From assembly GCA_016764955.1 (NCBI GenBank), contig JAESQZ010000199.1:1-18453 (forward strand): DNA of 18,453 nucleotides. Reading direction: 5' to 3'. Made by a program: the position numbers and the translations under genes. The first letter of the stretch is position 1, and the number at the start of each line of letters is the position of its first letter. This DNA is from Deltaproteobacteria bacterium. GTDB lineage: Bacteria > Myxococcota > UBA727 > JABDBI01. The notes beneath the pieces are model-generated. The model was not told the origin of the DNA. It was given only the letters and a program-made list of their open reading frames with translations, and searched no databases. Of this stretch, positions 12,930 to 18,453 are shown piece by piece.

Positions 12930-14585
12930 TTATTCCAACAACGCTGCTTCCACAATCTCCCGCCAAGCAGGCGCGGCTACATAGCCCCCAAATGCAATGC
13001 CCTGGGGTTCATCAATGCTAACGAGGGCTACAATTTGAGGGTTATTAGCTGGGGCAAAGCCCACAAACGAACTGATATTCAGTTTTTTATTGTACCTGCC
13101 AGTGTCATCAAGCTTTTCAGCAGTCCCAGTTTTGCCGGCTATGAGCATGCCAGGGATGGCTGCCCGGCGGGCGCTGCCTTTGTGGCCATACTCAACTAAC
13201 ATCATGTTTTTAACTGCTTGAGCAGCTTCTTTGCTAATTACTTGAATAGGTGCGCTGCTAGGCAGTGGATTTGCGAGTGTATCAGCACCATGTTTATGGA
13301 TTCCCTTTAAAATCGCAGGCGAGACTTTGAGGCCATCATTGGCAATGGTATTGACCATCATGACGACCTGTAAGGGGCTTGCCATCAAGCCATAACCAAA
13401 GCTCATGTTCGCAAAGCGCGTTTTGTGCCAGCTTTTGTAATTCGAAACAAAGCCAGGTGCTTCTTCTAATAAATGCAAGCCTGGTAATTCGCCAAATCCA
13501 AATTTTTTGATGGTTTCATAAAGTCGCTTTGGGCCAATGCGCTCAGCAATTTTATAGGTCCCGACGTTACTAGAGTACTTAAAGATTTCAGCTGGCGTGA
13601 GCCATTCTTTTTTGCTGACATCTTTAATGGTCATGTAGCCCAGATTCCATCTGCCTTTTTCGCAGTATATTTTTTCATCGGGCTTTACGAGCCCTAAGTC
13701 ATAGGCGGCAGCGAAGGTCATGATTTTAAAAGTAGAACCAGGCTCACGTGTGAGTGAAATGGCGTTGTTTCGTCTGGCTTTTTGGTCATGTTTGCTTGGG
13801 CGATTGGGATTCATGAGGGGCACATTGGCCAATGCCAGTATTTCACCTGTTTTGGGTTTCATGACGATGGCCCAACCAGCTTTGGCACCATGTTTCTTCA
13901 CCGTTTTTTGAAGAATTTCTTCAGTAACTGATTGGATATTTCGATCGATGGTGAGCATGATATCGTTGCCAGCAAGAGCTTCTTCTGGTGGTGAAACGTG
14001 CTGCCTGATTGGATTGCCCCGGGCGTCTTGTAAAGCAAGTGTTTTCCAACTTTTGGGTTTCAAATAGCGCTCGAAGGCTTGTTCAATTCCACCTAGAGAC
14101 TGGCCGTCGATGGAAACAAAGCCCAGCGTTTGGCCGAGAAGGCCATGGTTGGGGTAGAAACGCTGTCGTTCCTCAGCGAGGCCAATGCCCTCTAGATCCA
14201 TATTTCGAACTTTATTTGCTGTATTGGGATCAATGCGCCTTTTGAGCCAAATAAAAGACCGATCTGATGATAGCTTTTCGATCTGAACGCGATTAAGACG
14301 AATGGCTTTGCCTAAGCTTTTAACTACTTGTGTGGCGTTGTTAATACGCTTGGGTTCTGCGTAAACTGAATCAACCGAGACACTGCTAGCTAAGAGGCGC
14401 CCTTTTCTGTCAAGGATATCGCCACGATAGTTCCCATAGAGTTTAGGACGAATGTATTGGCGCTCGGCCAAATGTTTGAGTTTAGAGCCTCGGAGAAGTT
14501 GCAGCGTACCAGCTTTGGTCAAGGCGATGCCGAGGCCAAGAGCCAATAGCGTGGCGACGAGATATAGTCTGACTTTAGCGCTCAT
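12930..14585 (-). CDS. ftsI: Penicillin-binding protein 3, septal transpeptidase FtsI
   Basis: This is the class B transpeptidase that crosslinks septal peptidoglycan. The protein has an N-terminal membrane anchor (about residues 6-30), then RGDILDRKGRLLASS (54-68) opening the non-catalytic domain. The transpeptidase motifs are STFK (284-287, catalytic Ser284), SSN (338-340) and KTGT (485-488). It is 551 residues and has no PASTA domains after the transpeptidase domain. The wording of the pre-catalytic part (VDSVYAEPKRI, FIWLKRRIDP, RFYPNHGLLGQTLGFV) resembles delta-proteobacterial FtsI more than the E. coli protein. It starts at ATG 14585, 9 nt after ftsL. It is followed by 91 nt containing two palindromic repeats before murE. 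Confidence 0.96.
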   Translation of the reverse strand: MSAKVRLYLVATLLALGLGIALTKAGTLQLLRGSKLKHLAERQYIRPKLYGNYRGDILDRKGRLLASSVSVDSVYAEPKRINNATQVVKSLGKAIRLNRVQIEKLSSDRSFIWLKRRIDPNTANKVRNMDLEGIGLAEERQRFYPNHGLLGQTLGFVSIDGQSLGGIEQAFERYLKPKSWKTLALQDARGNPIRQHVSPPEEALAGNDIMLTIDRNIQSVTEEILQKTVKKHGAKAGWAIVMKPKTGEILALANVPLMNPNRPSKHDQKARRNNAISLTREPGSTFKIMTFAAAYDLGLVKPDEKIYCEKGRWNLGYMTIKDVSKKEWLTPAEIFKYSSNVGTYKIAERIGPKRLYETIKKFGFGELPGLHLLEEAPGFVSNYKSWHKTRFANMSFGYGLMASPLQVVMMVNTIANDGLKVSPAILKGIHKHGADTLANPLPSSAPIQVISKEAAQAVKNMMLVEYGHKGSARRAAIPGMLIAGKTGTAEKLDDTGRYNKKLNISSFVGFAPANNPQIVALVSIDEPQGIAFGGYVAAPAWREIVEAALLE

Positions 14586-14594
14586 AGTTTGTCA

Positions 14595-14936
14595 TCACGG
14601 CATCCTTATTACAGGCGCTTTTGAGGCAGGAATCAAGCCAAGCTCTTCTCGTGCGATTTTACGAATTCGATCTGGACGCTTCAAAACAGCCTCCTCGAGT
14701 CTAAGTGCTTGCAGTGCTTTTAAAAGCCCATCCTGTTTTTGTTCAAGCTTGCCAACTGCATAGCCTTGAATAAAAACGTTTAGGTGAACAAAAGTGATCA
14801 ATAATAAAGATCCCGAAAATAGGATAAAGGCCGCCATTGGTAAAACAGCACGACGCCATTTTCTGCGGCTTTTAATAATGGGGCTTTCTCGAATAATATC
14901 AAAGAAACGGGGCTGGATTGGTATTGCAGTATTCAT
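14595..14936 (-). CDS. ftsL: Cell division protein FtsL
   Basis: FtsL is a bitopic divisome protein acting with FtsB and FtsQ to activate septal synthesis. The 113 residues comprise a short basic cytoplasmic N-terminus (IIKSRRKWRR), one membrane helix (about residues 31-56), a periplasmic heptad-like coiled coil (KLEQKQDGLLKALQALRLEEAVLKR) and the typical closing RPDRIRKIAREELGL. FtsL is poorly conserved, so the position between rsmH and ftsI carries much weight. It overlaps the rsmH stop as ATGA, which indicates translational coupling. Confidence 0.93.
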   Translation of the reverse strand: MNTAIPIQPRFFDIIRESPIIKSRRKWRRAVLPMAAFILFSGSLLLITFVHLNVFIQGYAVGKLEQKQDGLLKALQALRLEEAVLKRPDRIRKIAREELGLIPASKAPVIRMP

Positions 14937-15862
14937 AGATTGACTCTTTCAGCGATGCGCAATTTGGCGCTTTTAGCTCTTGGATTAGATTTAAGTTCAG
15001 ATTCATTGGCAATAATTGGTTTTTTATTGATAATTTTCCAGTCTTCTTTGTTGTTACGAAAGAAGTTCTTAACCAACCTATCTTCGAGGCTGTGAAAAGA
15101 GATAATTGCCACGCGTCCGCCAATTTTGACGCAGCGTGGGAGTTGATTTAAGAGACTCTCCAGTTCTTCCAGTTCATGATTCACGGCGATTCTTAAGGCC
15201 TGAAAAGTACGTGTGGCTGGATGAATTCGAGCACGTGGCCCTCGATAAGCACGGGCCACTAAGTTTGCTAATGCAAGTGTTGAATTGGATAAGTTTTTTT
15301 CGTTTTTGATAACCCGTGCGATGCGTCTCGAGTGTCGCTCTTCGCCATAATTATAAATAATATTAGCAAGCTCTTCTTCTGAACTTTGCTGAATAAGTTC
15401 GTAAGCACTGATCCCTGATGTCGGATCCATGCGCATGTCTATTGGCCCATCCTGTCTAAACGATAAGCCACGTGAGGCGTCGTCTAGTTGTGGAGAAGAG
15501 ACCCCAATGTCTGCCAAGAGGGCATCCAAGAGCGGCGTTTCTATTGTCATCCCGGGCCCGTCTTTTGTCATCCCGGGCTTGACCCGGGATCCAGTCTCTT
15601 TCAAGACTTGCTCGAGTTCTGAGAATCTGGCGCGTATAAGTTTGACCCAAGGGTATTCTTGGGCGACACCTCCTGCTGCATCTGGTTCATGTGCTCTTGG
15701 GTCTTGATCCAGGGCCAACACACGGCCTGTTGAGCCAACAGCTTCAGCGATTAGTTTTAAATGCCCACCGCCACCTGCTGTCACATCTGCGACCATGCTC
15801 CCGCTTTGAAGCCTTAGGCCATCTAGTATTTCAGTTGGGAGTACAGAAGCGTGCGTATACAT
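14933..15862 (-). CDS. rsmH: 16S rRNA (cytosine-1402-N4) methyltransferase RsmH
   Basis: It methylates C1402 of 16S rRNA using S-adenosylmethionine. Landmarks: HASVLPTEILDGL, the SAM-binding DVTAGGGGH, LALDQDP, LLADIGVSSPQLDDASRGLSF, GPIDMRMDP, YGEERHSRRIARVI, HPATRTFQALRI and the C-terminal ISFHSLEDR and RIAERVNL. The ATG at 15862 is one base after the mraZ stop (TAAAATG); a TTG at 15874 would overlap mraZ and is less likely. Residues about 90-106 (GSRVKPGMTKDGPGMT) are an insertion just before the LLADIGVSSPQ motif, encoded by palindromic repeat DNA at 15546-15595. It overlaps ftsL by ATGA. Confidence 0.96.
   Translation of the reverse strand: MYTHASVLPTEILDGLRLQSGSMVADVTAGGGGHLKLIAEAVGSTGRVLALDQDPRAHEPDAAGGVAQEYPWVKLIRARFSELEQVLKETGSRVKPGMTKDGPGMTIETPLLDALLADIGVSSPQLDDASRGLSFRQDGPIDMRMDPTSGISAYELIQQSSEEELANIIYNYGEERHSRRIARVIKNEKNLSNSTLALANLVARAYRGPRARIHPATRTFQALRIAVNHELEELESLLNQLPRCVKIGGRVAIISFHSLEDRLVKNFFRNNKEDWKIINKKPIIANESELKSNPRAKSAKLRIAERVNL
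15546..15595. repeat. Palindromic repeat (half copy plus full copy) inside rsmH
   Basis: A full 29-bp copy at 15567-15595 pairs ATCCCGGG with CCCGGGAT. It is preceded by a partial copy beginning GTCATCCCGGG at 15546. Together they add about 16-17 codons to rsmH in frame, read as GSRVKPGMT and a second PGMT. Confidence 0.88.
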
Positions 15863-15863
15863 T

Positions 15864-16310
15864 TTATAATCCAAAGTCCTCTAAGGTTTTTCTCAAAGCT
15901 TCGAGCTCTACTTTATTTTCCAGGCGCTTTTGATTGCGCTCATTCCACCGTTTTTTGGACCAAAGCTCGATTTGGTCGATAATGCCCGCCCAAAGGATCT
16001 CTCTTTCTAGGCCAGCGTAGTTTCTCAGTTCTTTAGGAATGGCCACGCGCCCAGACTTGTCGATTGAAACGACCGAGCTGGAAGCGATCACCACCCGCTT
16101 GAACTCCATGACCGCTGGGTTGCTAGCAGGTAGTTTCCGGACTTTTTCAGCCTGAGCTTCAAAGTCGCTGATCCGCATGCCAACAAGGCAGGGCTCATAA
16201 AGGGATAGCGTTAATACGAAGCTATCTGCTTGGAGTGCTTGGCGAAATTCCAGTGGAAAGGCTACGCGCCCTTTATCATCCAAAAGATTTTCATTGAGTC
16301 CTCTAAACAT
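15864..16310 (-). CDS. mraZ: Transcriptional regulator MraZ
   Basis: MraZ binds DNA upstream of its own operon and controls division and wall genes. The protein has two AbrB-like swapped-hairpin repeats, each with the DKGR-type signature: LDDKGRVAFP (about residues 9-18) and IDKSGRVAIP (about 83-92). The start is ATG 16310, giving MFRGLNENLLDDKGR, exactly the usual MraZ beginning. A longer frame from 16355 would run through the operator and add non-family residues. At 148 residues it is a normal length. No strong ribosome binding site is visible. It is first gene of the operon, separated from rsmH by one base. Confidence 0.96.
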   Translation of the reverse strand: MFRGLNENLLDDKGRVAFPLEFRQALQADSFVLTLSLYEPCLVGMRISDFEAQAEKVRKLPASNPAVMEFKRVVIASSSVVSIDKSGRVAIPKELRNYAGLEREILWAGIIDQIELWSKKRWNERNQKRLENKVELEALRKTLEDFGL

Positions 16311-16340
16311 AATATATTCAATCGTGAAAAATTTGCTATT

Positions 16341-16377
16341 CCCACCTAATTCCACTAGATTCCACCGAAATTGTCAA
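16341..16377 (-). promoter_or_regulatory. mraZ promoter with three MraZ-type operator boxes
   Basis: On the minus strand, GTGGA (16365-16361), GTGGA (16355-16351) and GTGGG (16345-16341) are spaced exactly 10 bp apart, the GTGGG-repeat arrangement MraZ is known to bind. A TTGACA -35 element lies at 16377-16372. A TGGAAT -10 candidate 17 bp downstream (16354-16349) overlaps the boxes, so binding would block transcription, fitting autorepression. The boxes and the -35 were read from sequence; the -10 is the weaker call. Confidence 0.75.
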
Positions 16378-16390
16378 GAGGGAGAATTTT

Positions 16391-16852
16391 ATGGCCAATT
16401 TCATCAAAAAAGCCTACGACCATTGCATTAAATTACCTTTTGGAAAACAGGCATTTAGCCGTTTTTTGGGTTGGGCGGCCCCATATAGTGGATCTATTTC
16501 CCCAAGAGTAGATGAGTTGAAACCAGGCTTTGCTCGGATAAGAATGCACGATAAAAAGCGCCTTCGAAATCACCTAAACTCCCTGCATGCAGTCAGTATA
16601 ATGAATTTGGGCGAGCTGGCGACTGGTTTAGCGATTAACTATAGTTTGCCCGAAAATTCTCGCGGGATCTTAAAGCATCTTGGCATTGAATATATTAAAA
16701 AGGGCCGAGGAACCCTAACTGCCGAGTGCCAGTGCGAAGTGCCTAAGAGCAACGAGAAAAAAGAATATTTGGTTAAGGGCGAGATCTTCGATGAGCAAAA
16801 AGATTTGGTAGCCAAAGTAGAGGCTCTTTGGTTGGTTGGTCCGGAGAAATAG
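16391..16852 (+). CDS. DUF4442 / hotdog-fold thioesterase-like protein
   Basis: This 153-residue protein resembles the DUF4442 branch of the hotdog superfamily (PaaI-like acyl-CoA thioesterases). The family-like core is RLRNHLNSLHAVSIMNLGELATGLAINYSLP (about residues 57-87), where an Asn-His/Leu-His helix start normally supports the active site. After it come strand-rich segments ending in KVEALWLVGP. It is cytoplasmic, with no signal peptide. AGGGAG at 16379-16384 gives a well-placed ribosome binding site 6 nt before the ATG. It is divergent from mraZ, and its leader overlaps the mraZ -35 region, so the two may affect each other. The substrate is unknown. Confidence 0.82.
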   Translation: MANFIKKAYDHCIKLPFGKQAFSRFLGWAAPYSGSISPRVDELKPGFARIRMHDKKRLRNHLNSLHAVSIMNLGELATGLAINYSLPENSRGILKHLGIEYIKKGRGTLTAECQCEVPKSNEKKEYLVKGEIFDEQKDLVAKVEALWLVGPEK

Positions 16853-16862
16853 GCTGGAGCTT

Positions 16863-16880
16863 GTCATCCCGGGCTTGACC
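16863..16880. repeat. Left half of an interrupted palindromic repeat, with target duplication
   Basis: GTCATCCCGGGCTTGACC is the left part of the 29-bp palindrome seen intact at 15567. The last nine bases (GGCTTGACC, 16872-16880) are repeated at 17192-17200 on the other side of the inserted element. The right part of the palindrome runs to 17211. Confidence 0.9.
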
Positions 16881-16928
16881 CCAATGCCATTCAGTTAAGG
16901 GTTGAAAGAATATCACTGCGTTTATCCG

Positions 16929-16983
16929 TTTTCGCCCACGGAGTGGGCTCAGGTGCCACAGCCCGGCCTGTTAGGGCCGGGTT
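16929..16983 (+). repeat. Two-hairpin repeat, copy B (left arm of the element)
   Basis: This is the same unit as 4747-4801. Hairpin 1 pairs GCCCAC with GTGGGC around GGA; hairpin 2 pairs CCCGGCC with GGCCGGG around TGTTAG. It forms the inner half of the left terminal repeat. Confidence 0.88.
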
Positions 16984-17087
16984 ATGCCAGCCCCCCCCCT
17001 CTCCTGCATCGTCGCCAGCTTCATGAGAAGTCAATTCTAGTTGTTACCATAAACCTGGAGGCTATGTGGGGTAGGTGGGTCGACGTG

Positions 17088-17141
17088 AACCCGGCCCTGC
17101 GGACCGGGCTGTGGCACCTGAGCCCACTCCGTGGGCGAAAA
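17088..17141 (-). repeat. Two-hairpin repeat, copy C (right arm of the element)
   Basis: This inverted copy of the unit at 4747-4801 and 16929-16983 has hairpin 2 as CCCGGTC/GGCCGGG, with a T-G wobble keeping the stem. It forms the inner half of the right terminal repeat. Confidence 0.88.
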
Positions 17142-17191
17142 CGGATAAACACGCGGCGATATTCTTTCAACCCTTAACTGAATGGCATTGG

Positions 17192-17211
17192 GGCTTGACC
17201 CGGGATCCAGT
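17192..17211. repeat. Right half of the interrupted palindromic repeat, with target duplication
   Basis: GGCTTGACCCGGGATCCAGT resumes the palindrome after the element. Joined to 16863-16871 with one copy of the 9-bp duplication, it rebuilds the 29-bp repeat exactly. Confidence 0.9.
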
Positions 17212-17261
17212 CAATTAGCGTAATCTTTCATTTAGTCAGCTTAACTTGTTTGTGATACAAG

Positions 17262-17408
17262 ATGTATACAATGAAAAATTGCATTATGCATGCTCAAATT
17301 AAAGATCAGCATTCTCAAGAAATGCAAGAACAATCGCCGATTGAGGCGATGGAAAAGCTTGGCTTAGAGAGTATAAAATTCAAAAACCTCAAAATGACTA
17401 AGTCATGA
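17262..17408 (+). CDS. Small hypothetical protein coupled to the hydrolase gene
   Basis: ATG 17262 opens 48 codons (MYTMKNCIMHAQIKDQHSQE to KNLKMTKS). The stop TGA overlaps the ATG of the hydrolase as ATGA at 17405-17408, the layout of translational coupling. The peptide is hydrophilic, rich in Gln, Glu, Lys and Met, with no signal or membrane segment. It resembles no family I know. Starting at the second Met (17271) is also possible. Two AT-rich hexamers just upstream (TTAACT, GATACA) might be promoter elements, but this is weak. Alternatively it is only a leader peptide or the remnant of a longer gene. Confidence 0.5.
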   Translation: MYTMKNCIMHAQIKDQHSQEMQEQSPIEAMEKLGLESIKFKNLKMTKS

Positions 17409-18049
17409 AACTTTTCCACCGTATTATCCAATCAAATCCAAGTCCTACTCGCCATGCGATTTTAGTCCACGGCATCATGGGTTCTTCTCGCAATCTCATG
17501 ACTTTTGCTCGCATGTTGACAGAGCGTTTTCCAAAATGGCAAGTCTGGTTGACCGATTTGCGCCATCATGGCGAGTCCGGCTATTTTCCACCGCCCAATA
17601 CAATTGATAGCTGCGCTCAAGATGTGCTTACTTGGATTAAAAATCTAGATATTTCAGTCGATATGCTGATTGGCCACTCCTACGGTGGCAAAGTGGTTTT
17701 GCGCCTAAATGAGCTGATGCCTGTTAAACAAGTATGGGTATGGGATGCCGAGCCTGGTTTTAAAGATCCTAATAAAACCGACGACATGATTAAGCAGCTC
17801 AAAGCGATCCCGATGCCTAAAAAAAACCGCCAAGAAGTTTTGCAAGCGATGCTTGATTTAGGGCTTACGCGTGAGACAGCCTTGTGGATGATGATGAACG
17901 TGGTGGTGCTTTTTGGTATCAAGCACGTCATAGTATGCACTTTGTACTTCTTTTCTAATATGTTTGCCTGTATCTTCAAGTCTGATCTTATTCAAATAAA
18001 TTTTTGCATCATACTGTTTTCTATCTCCATTGTAGAACAAGGTCCCTAA
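17405..18049 (+). CDS. Alpha/beta hydrolase (YbfF-like esterase), truncated at a sequence junction
   Basis: The start resembles esterases of the YbfF/ABHD11 type: ILVHGIMGSSRN (19-30, oxyanion region), LTDLRHHGESG (49-59) and the nucleophile elbow GHSYGG (90-95, Ser92). The cap region continues convincingly to about residue 165 (LTRETALWMMMNVV, base about 17,900). After this the open frame runs on to 18049 only as the antisense of an unrelated gene (hydrophobic, Cys/Phe/Ile-rich). The late acid and the catalytic His of the fold, expected within the next 80-100 residues, are therefore missing. The functional-looking part is about 60 percent of the family's 250-280 residues. It is preceded by a 48-codon gene with ATGA overlap. 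Confidence 0.8.
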   Translation: MKLFHRIIQSNPSPTRHAILVHGIMGSSRNLMTFARMLTERFPKWQVWLTDLRHHGESGYFPPPNTIDSCAQDVLTWIKNLDISVDMLIGHSYGGKVVLRLNELMPVKQVWVWDAEPGFKDPNKTDDMIKQLKAIPMPKKNRQEVLQAMLDLGLTRETALWMMMNVVVLFGIKHVIVCTLYFFSNMFACIFKSDLIQINFCIILFSISIVEQGP

Positions 18050-18453
18050 TGGAAAATTCCATTTTATTCCAAAATTGAACCTGTTTTGATTGCCCACAAA
18101 ATCCAAGGTCGGCCCAAACATCCCATCGTTAAATCCAATGGTTAAGTTGGGCATCATCATAGACGCACCAACACTTTTTCTTGCAGTTTCCAATGCGTTT
18201 ATAGTACTTGCTAATTGTAATACTTTTGGCCGCTTACTTTCAGTATATACAATCATTGCAAGTGTTTGAGCATTGACTATATCCACAGGTACAAATACTG
18301 AATCTACCGAAACAAACAAGGTATTGTCTTTAACATTTAAAATATACAGAAGATCATTTGATGCTTGTTTGATGGCATTTTCCGCCTTACTGGCTTCAAT
18401 TTTCAGATGATTTAAATTTGCCATCGCCAAAAGCAGATCAGATTTATACCTCA
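17858..18453 (-). CDS. TolC-family outer membrane efflux protein, internal fragment
   Basis: The frame is open at the right window edge (RYKSDLLLAMANLN just upstream of 18430), so the N-terminus lies outside. Residues show the TolC pattern of long amphipathic helices (NHLKIEASKAENAIKQASND; KVLQLASTINALETARKSVG), a periplasmic/beta-barrel passage (MPNLTIGFNDG, FNFGIKWNFPLG) and a second helix run (IRKEVQSAYYDV). Homology ends at about VLDTKK (near 17,910). The last residues, rich in His, are the antisense of the hydrolase gene. The sequence is visibly more AT-rich than the rest and its style suggests Bacteroidota-type TolC, though that is a judgement by eye. It is truncated at both ends. Confidence 0.7.
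   Translation of the reverse strand, partial: RYKSDLLLAMANLNHLKIEASKAENAIKQASNDLLYILNVKDNTLFVSVDSVFVPVDIVNAQTLAMIVYTESKRPKVLQLASTINALETARKSVGASMMMPNLTIGFNDGMFGPTLDFVGNQNRFNFGIKWNFPLGTLFYNGDRKQYDAKIYLNKIRLEDTGKHIRKEVQSAYYDVLDTKKHHHVHHHPQGCLTRKP

Larger units (their letters stand above)
16881..17191. mobile_element. MITE-like element, 311 bp, with long terminal inverted repeats
   Basis: The ends CCAATGCC and GGCATTGG begin inverted repeats of 103 bp (16881-16983) and 104 bp (17088-17191). The outermost 34 bases of the arms are identical, as is an inner block of about 47 bases; differences are a handful of substitutions and two small indels. The middle (16984-17087) has a run of nine C and no plausible gene, so it would need a transposase in trans. 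It sits inside a known palindrome, with GGCTTGACC duplicated on both sides. If two more bases belong to each end (CCCC...GGGG, 315 bp), the duplication is CTTGA, 5 bp. The transposase family cannot be named from the ends by eye. Confidence 0.88.

Noticed and set aside
15456..15650. Open frame across the rsmH repeat reading WIPGQARDD
   Set aside because: This is the well-known translation of dispersed palindromes in another frame. It is not a gene, and rsmH occupies this stretch.
16311..16355. Longer MraZ starting at 16355
   Set aside because: The extra 15 residues are encoded by the operator and promoter, and the family begins at MFRG, which matches ATG 16310.
16881..17191. CRISPR array or rho-independent terminator pair
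   Set aside because: There are only two arms, inverted rather than direct, without regular spacers. The hairpins lack T tracts, while the target duplication and rebuilt palindrome fit transposition.

Overview
This window looks like a piece of a chromosome from a Pseudomonadota-like (proteobacteria in the broad sense) Gram-negative bacterium. The support is a tuf gene followed by tRNA-Trp, a MurE with the meso-diaminopimelate DNPR motif, a pyruvoyl-type phosphatidylserine decarboxylase and a classical mraZ-rsmH-ftsL-ftsI-murE-murF block. The exact class cannot be settled by eye: FtsI reads rather delta-proteobacterial, while EF-Tu and the dispersed palindromes would fit several classes. A secreted CD39-type apyrase and a cysteine dioxygenase with the full animal-type residue set hint at a host- or eukaryote-associated lifestyle, but that is inference.

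Layout. Bases 3-1129 hold the 3' part of tuf and tRNA-Trp. Bases 1130-4160 form a 3.0-kb segment bounded by tRNA-Trp and a second copy of its 3' half. This is the arrangement left by a tRNA-targeting integrative element. It carries a 786-residue exported, repeat-containing protein of unknown function on the minus strand and a small doubtful ORF. Bases 4170-4770 hold decayed reading frames, including a secreted protein split by an in-frame TGA. Bases 4954-6675 are a membrane protein (FUSC/aromatic-acid-exporter type) followed closely by the apyrase. Then come a secreted glycerophosphodiester phosphodiesterase (minus), a cysteine dioxygenase (plus), and a phosphatidylserine decarboxylase gene broken by a one-base frameshift.

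Bases 9119-16310 are one minus-strand division and wall operon: mraZ, rsmH, ftsL, ftsI, murE, murF. It ends with an unknown exported protein coupled to murF by an ATGA overlap, where mraY would be expected. A 10-bp-spaced operator for MraZ sits over the promoter. Palindromic repeats lie in the operon, two clusters of them inside the reading frames of rsmH and murE. A divergent DUF4442/hotdog thioesterase-like gene starts at 16391.

Bases 16863-17211 contain the clearest mobile structure: a 311-bp non-coding element with 103/104-bp terminal inverted repeats, inserted into one of the dispersed palindromes with a 9-bp (or 5-bp) target duplication. Each arm contains a two-hairpin motif also found alone at 4747-4801. 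The window ends with a 48-codon gene coupled to an alpha/beta hydrolase. The hydrolase breaks off near 17,905 and abruptly joins an AT-rich TolC-family fragment on the other strand, so this is either a recombination junction or an assembly chimera.
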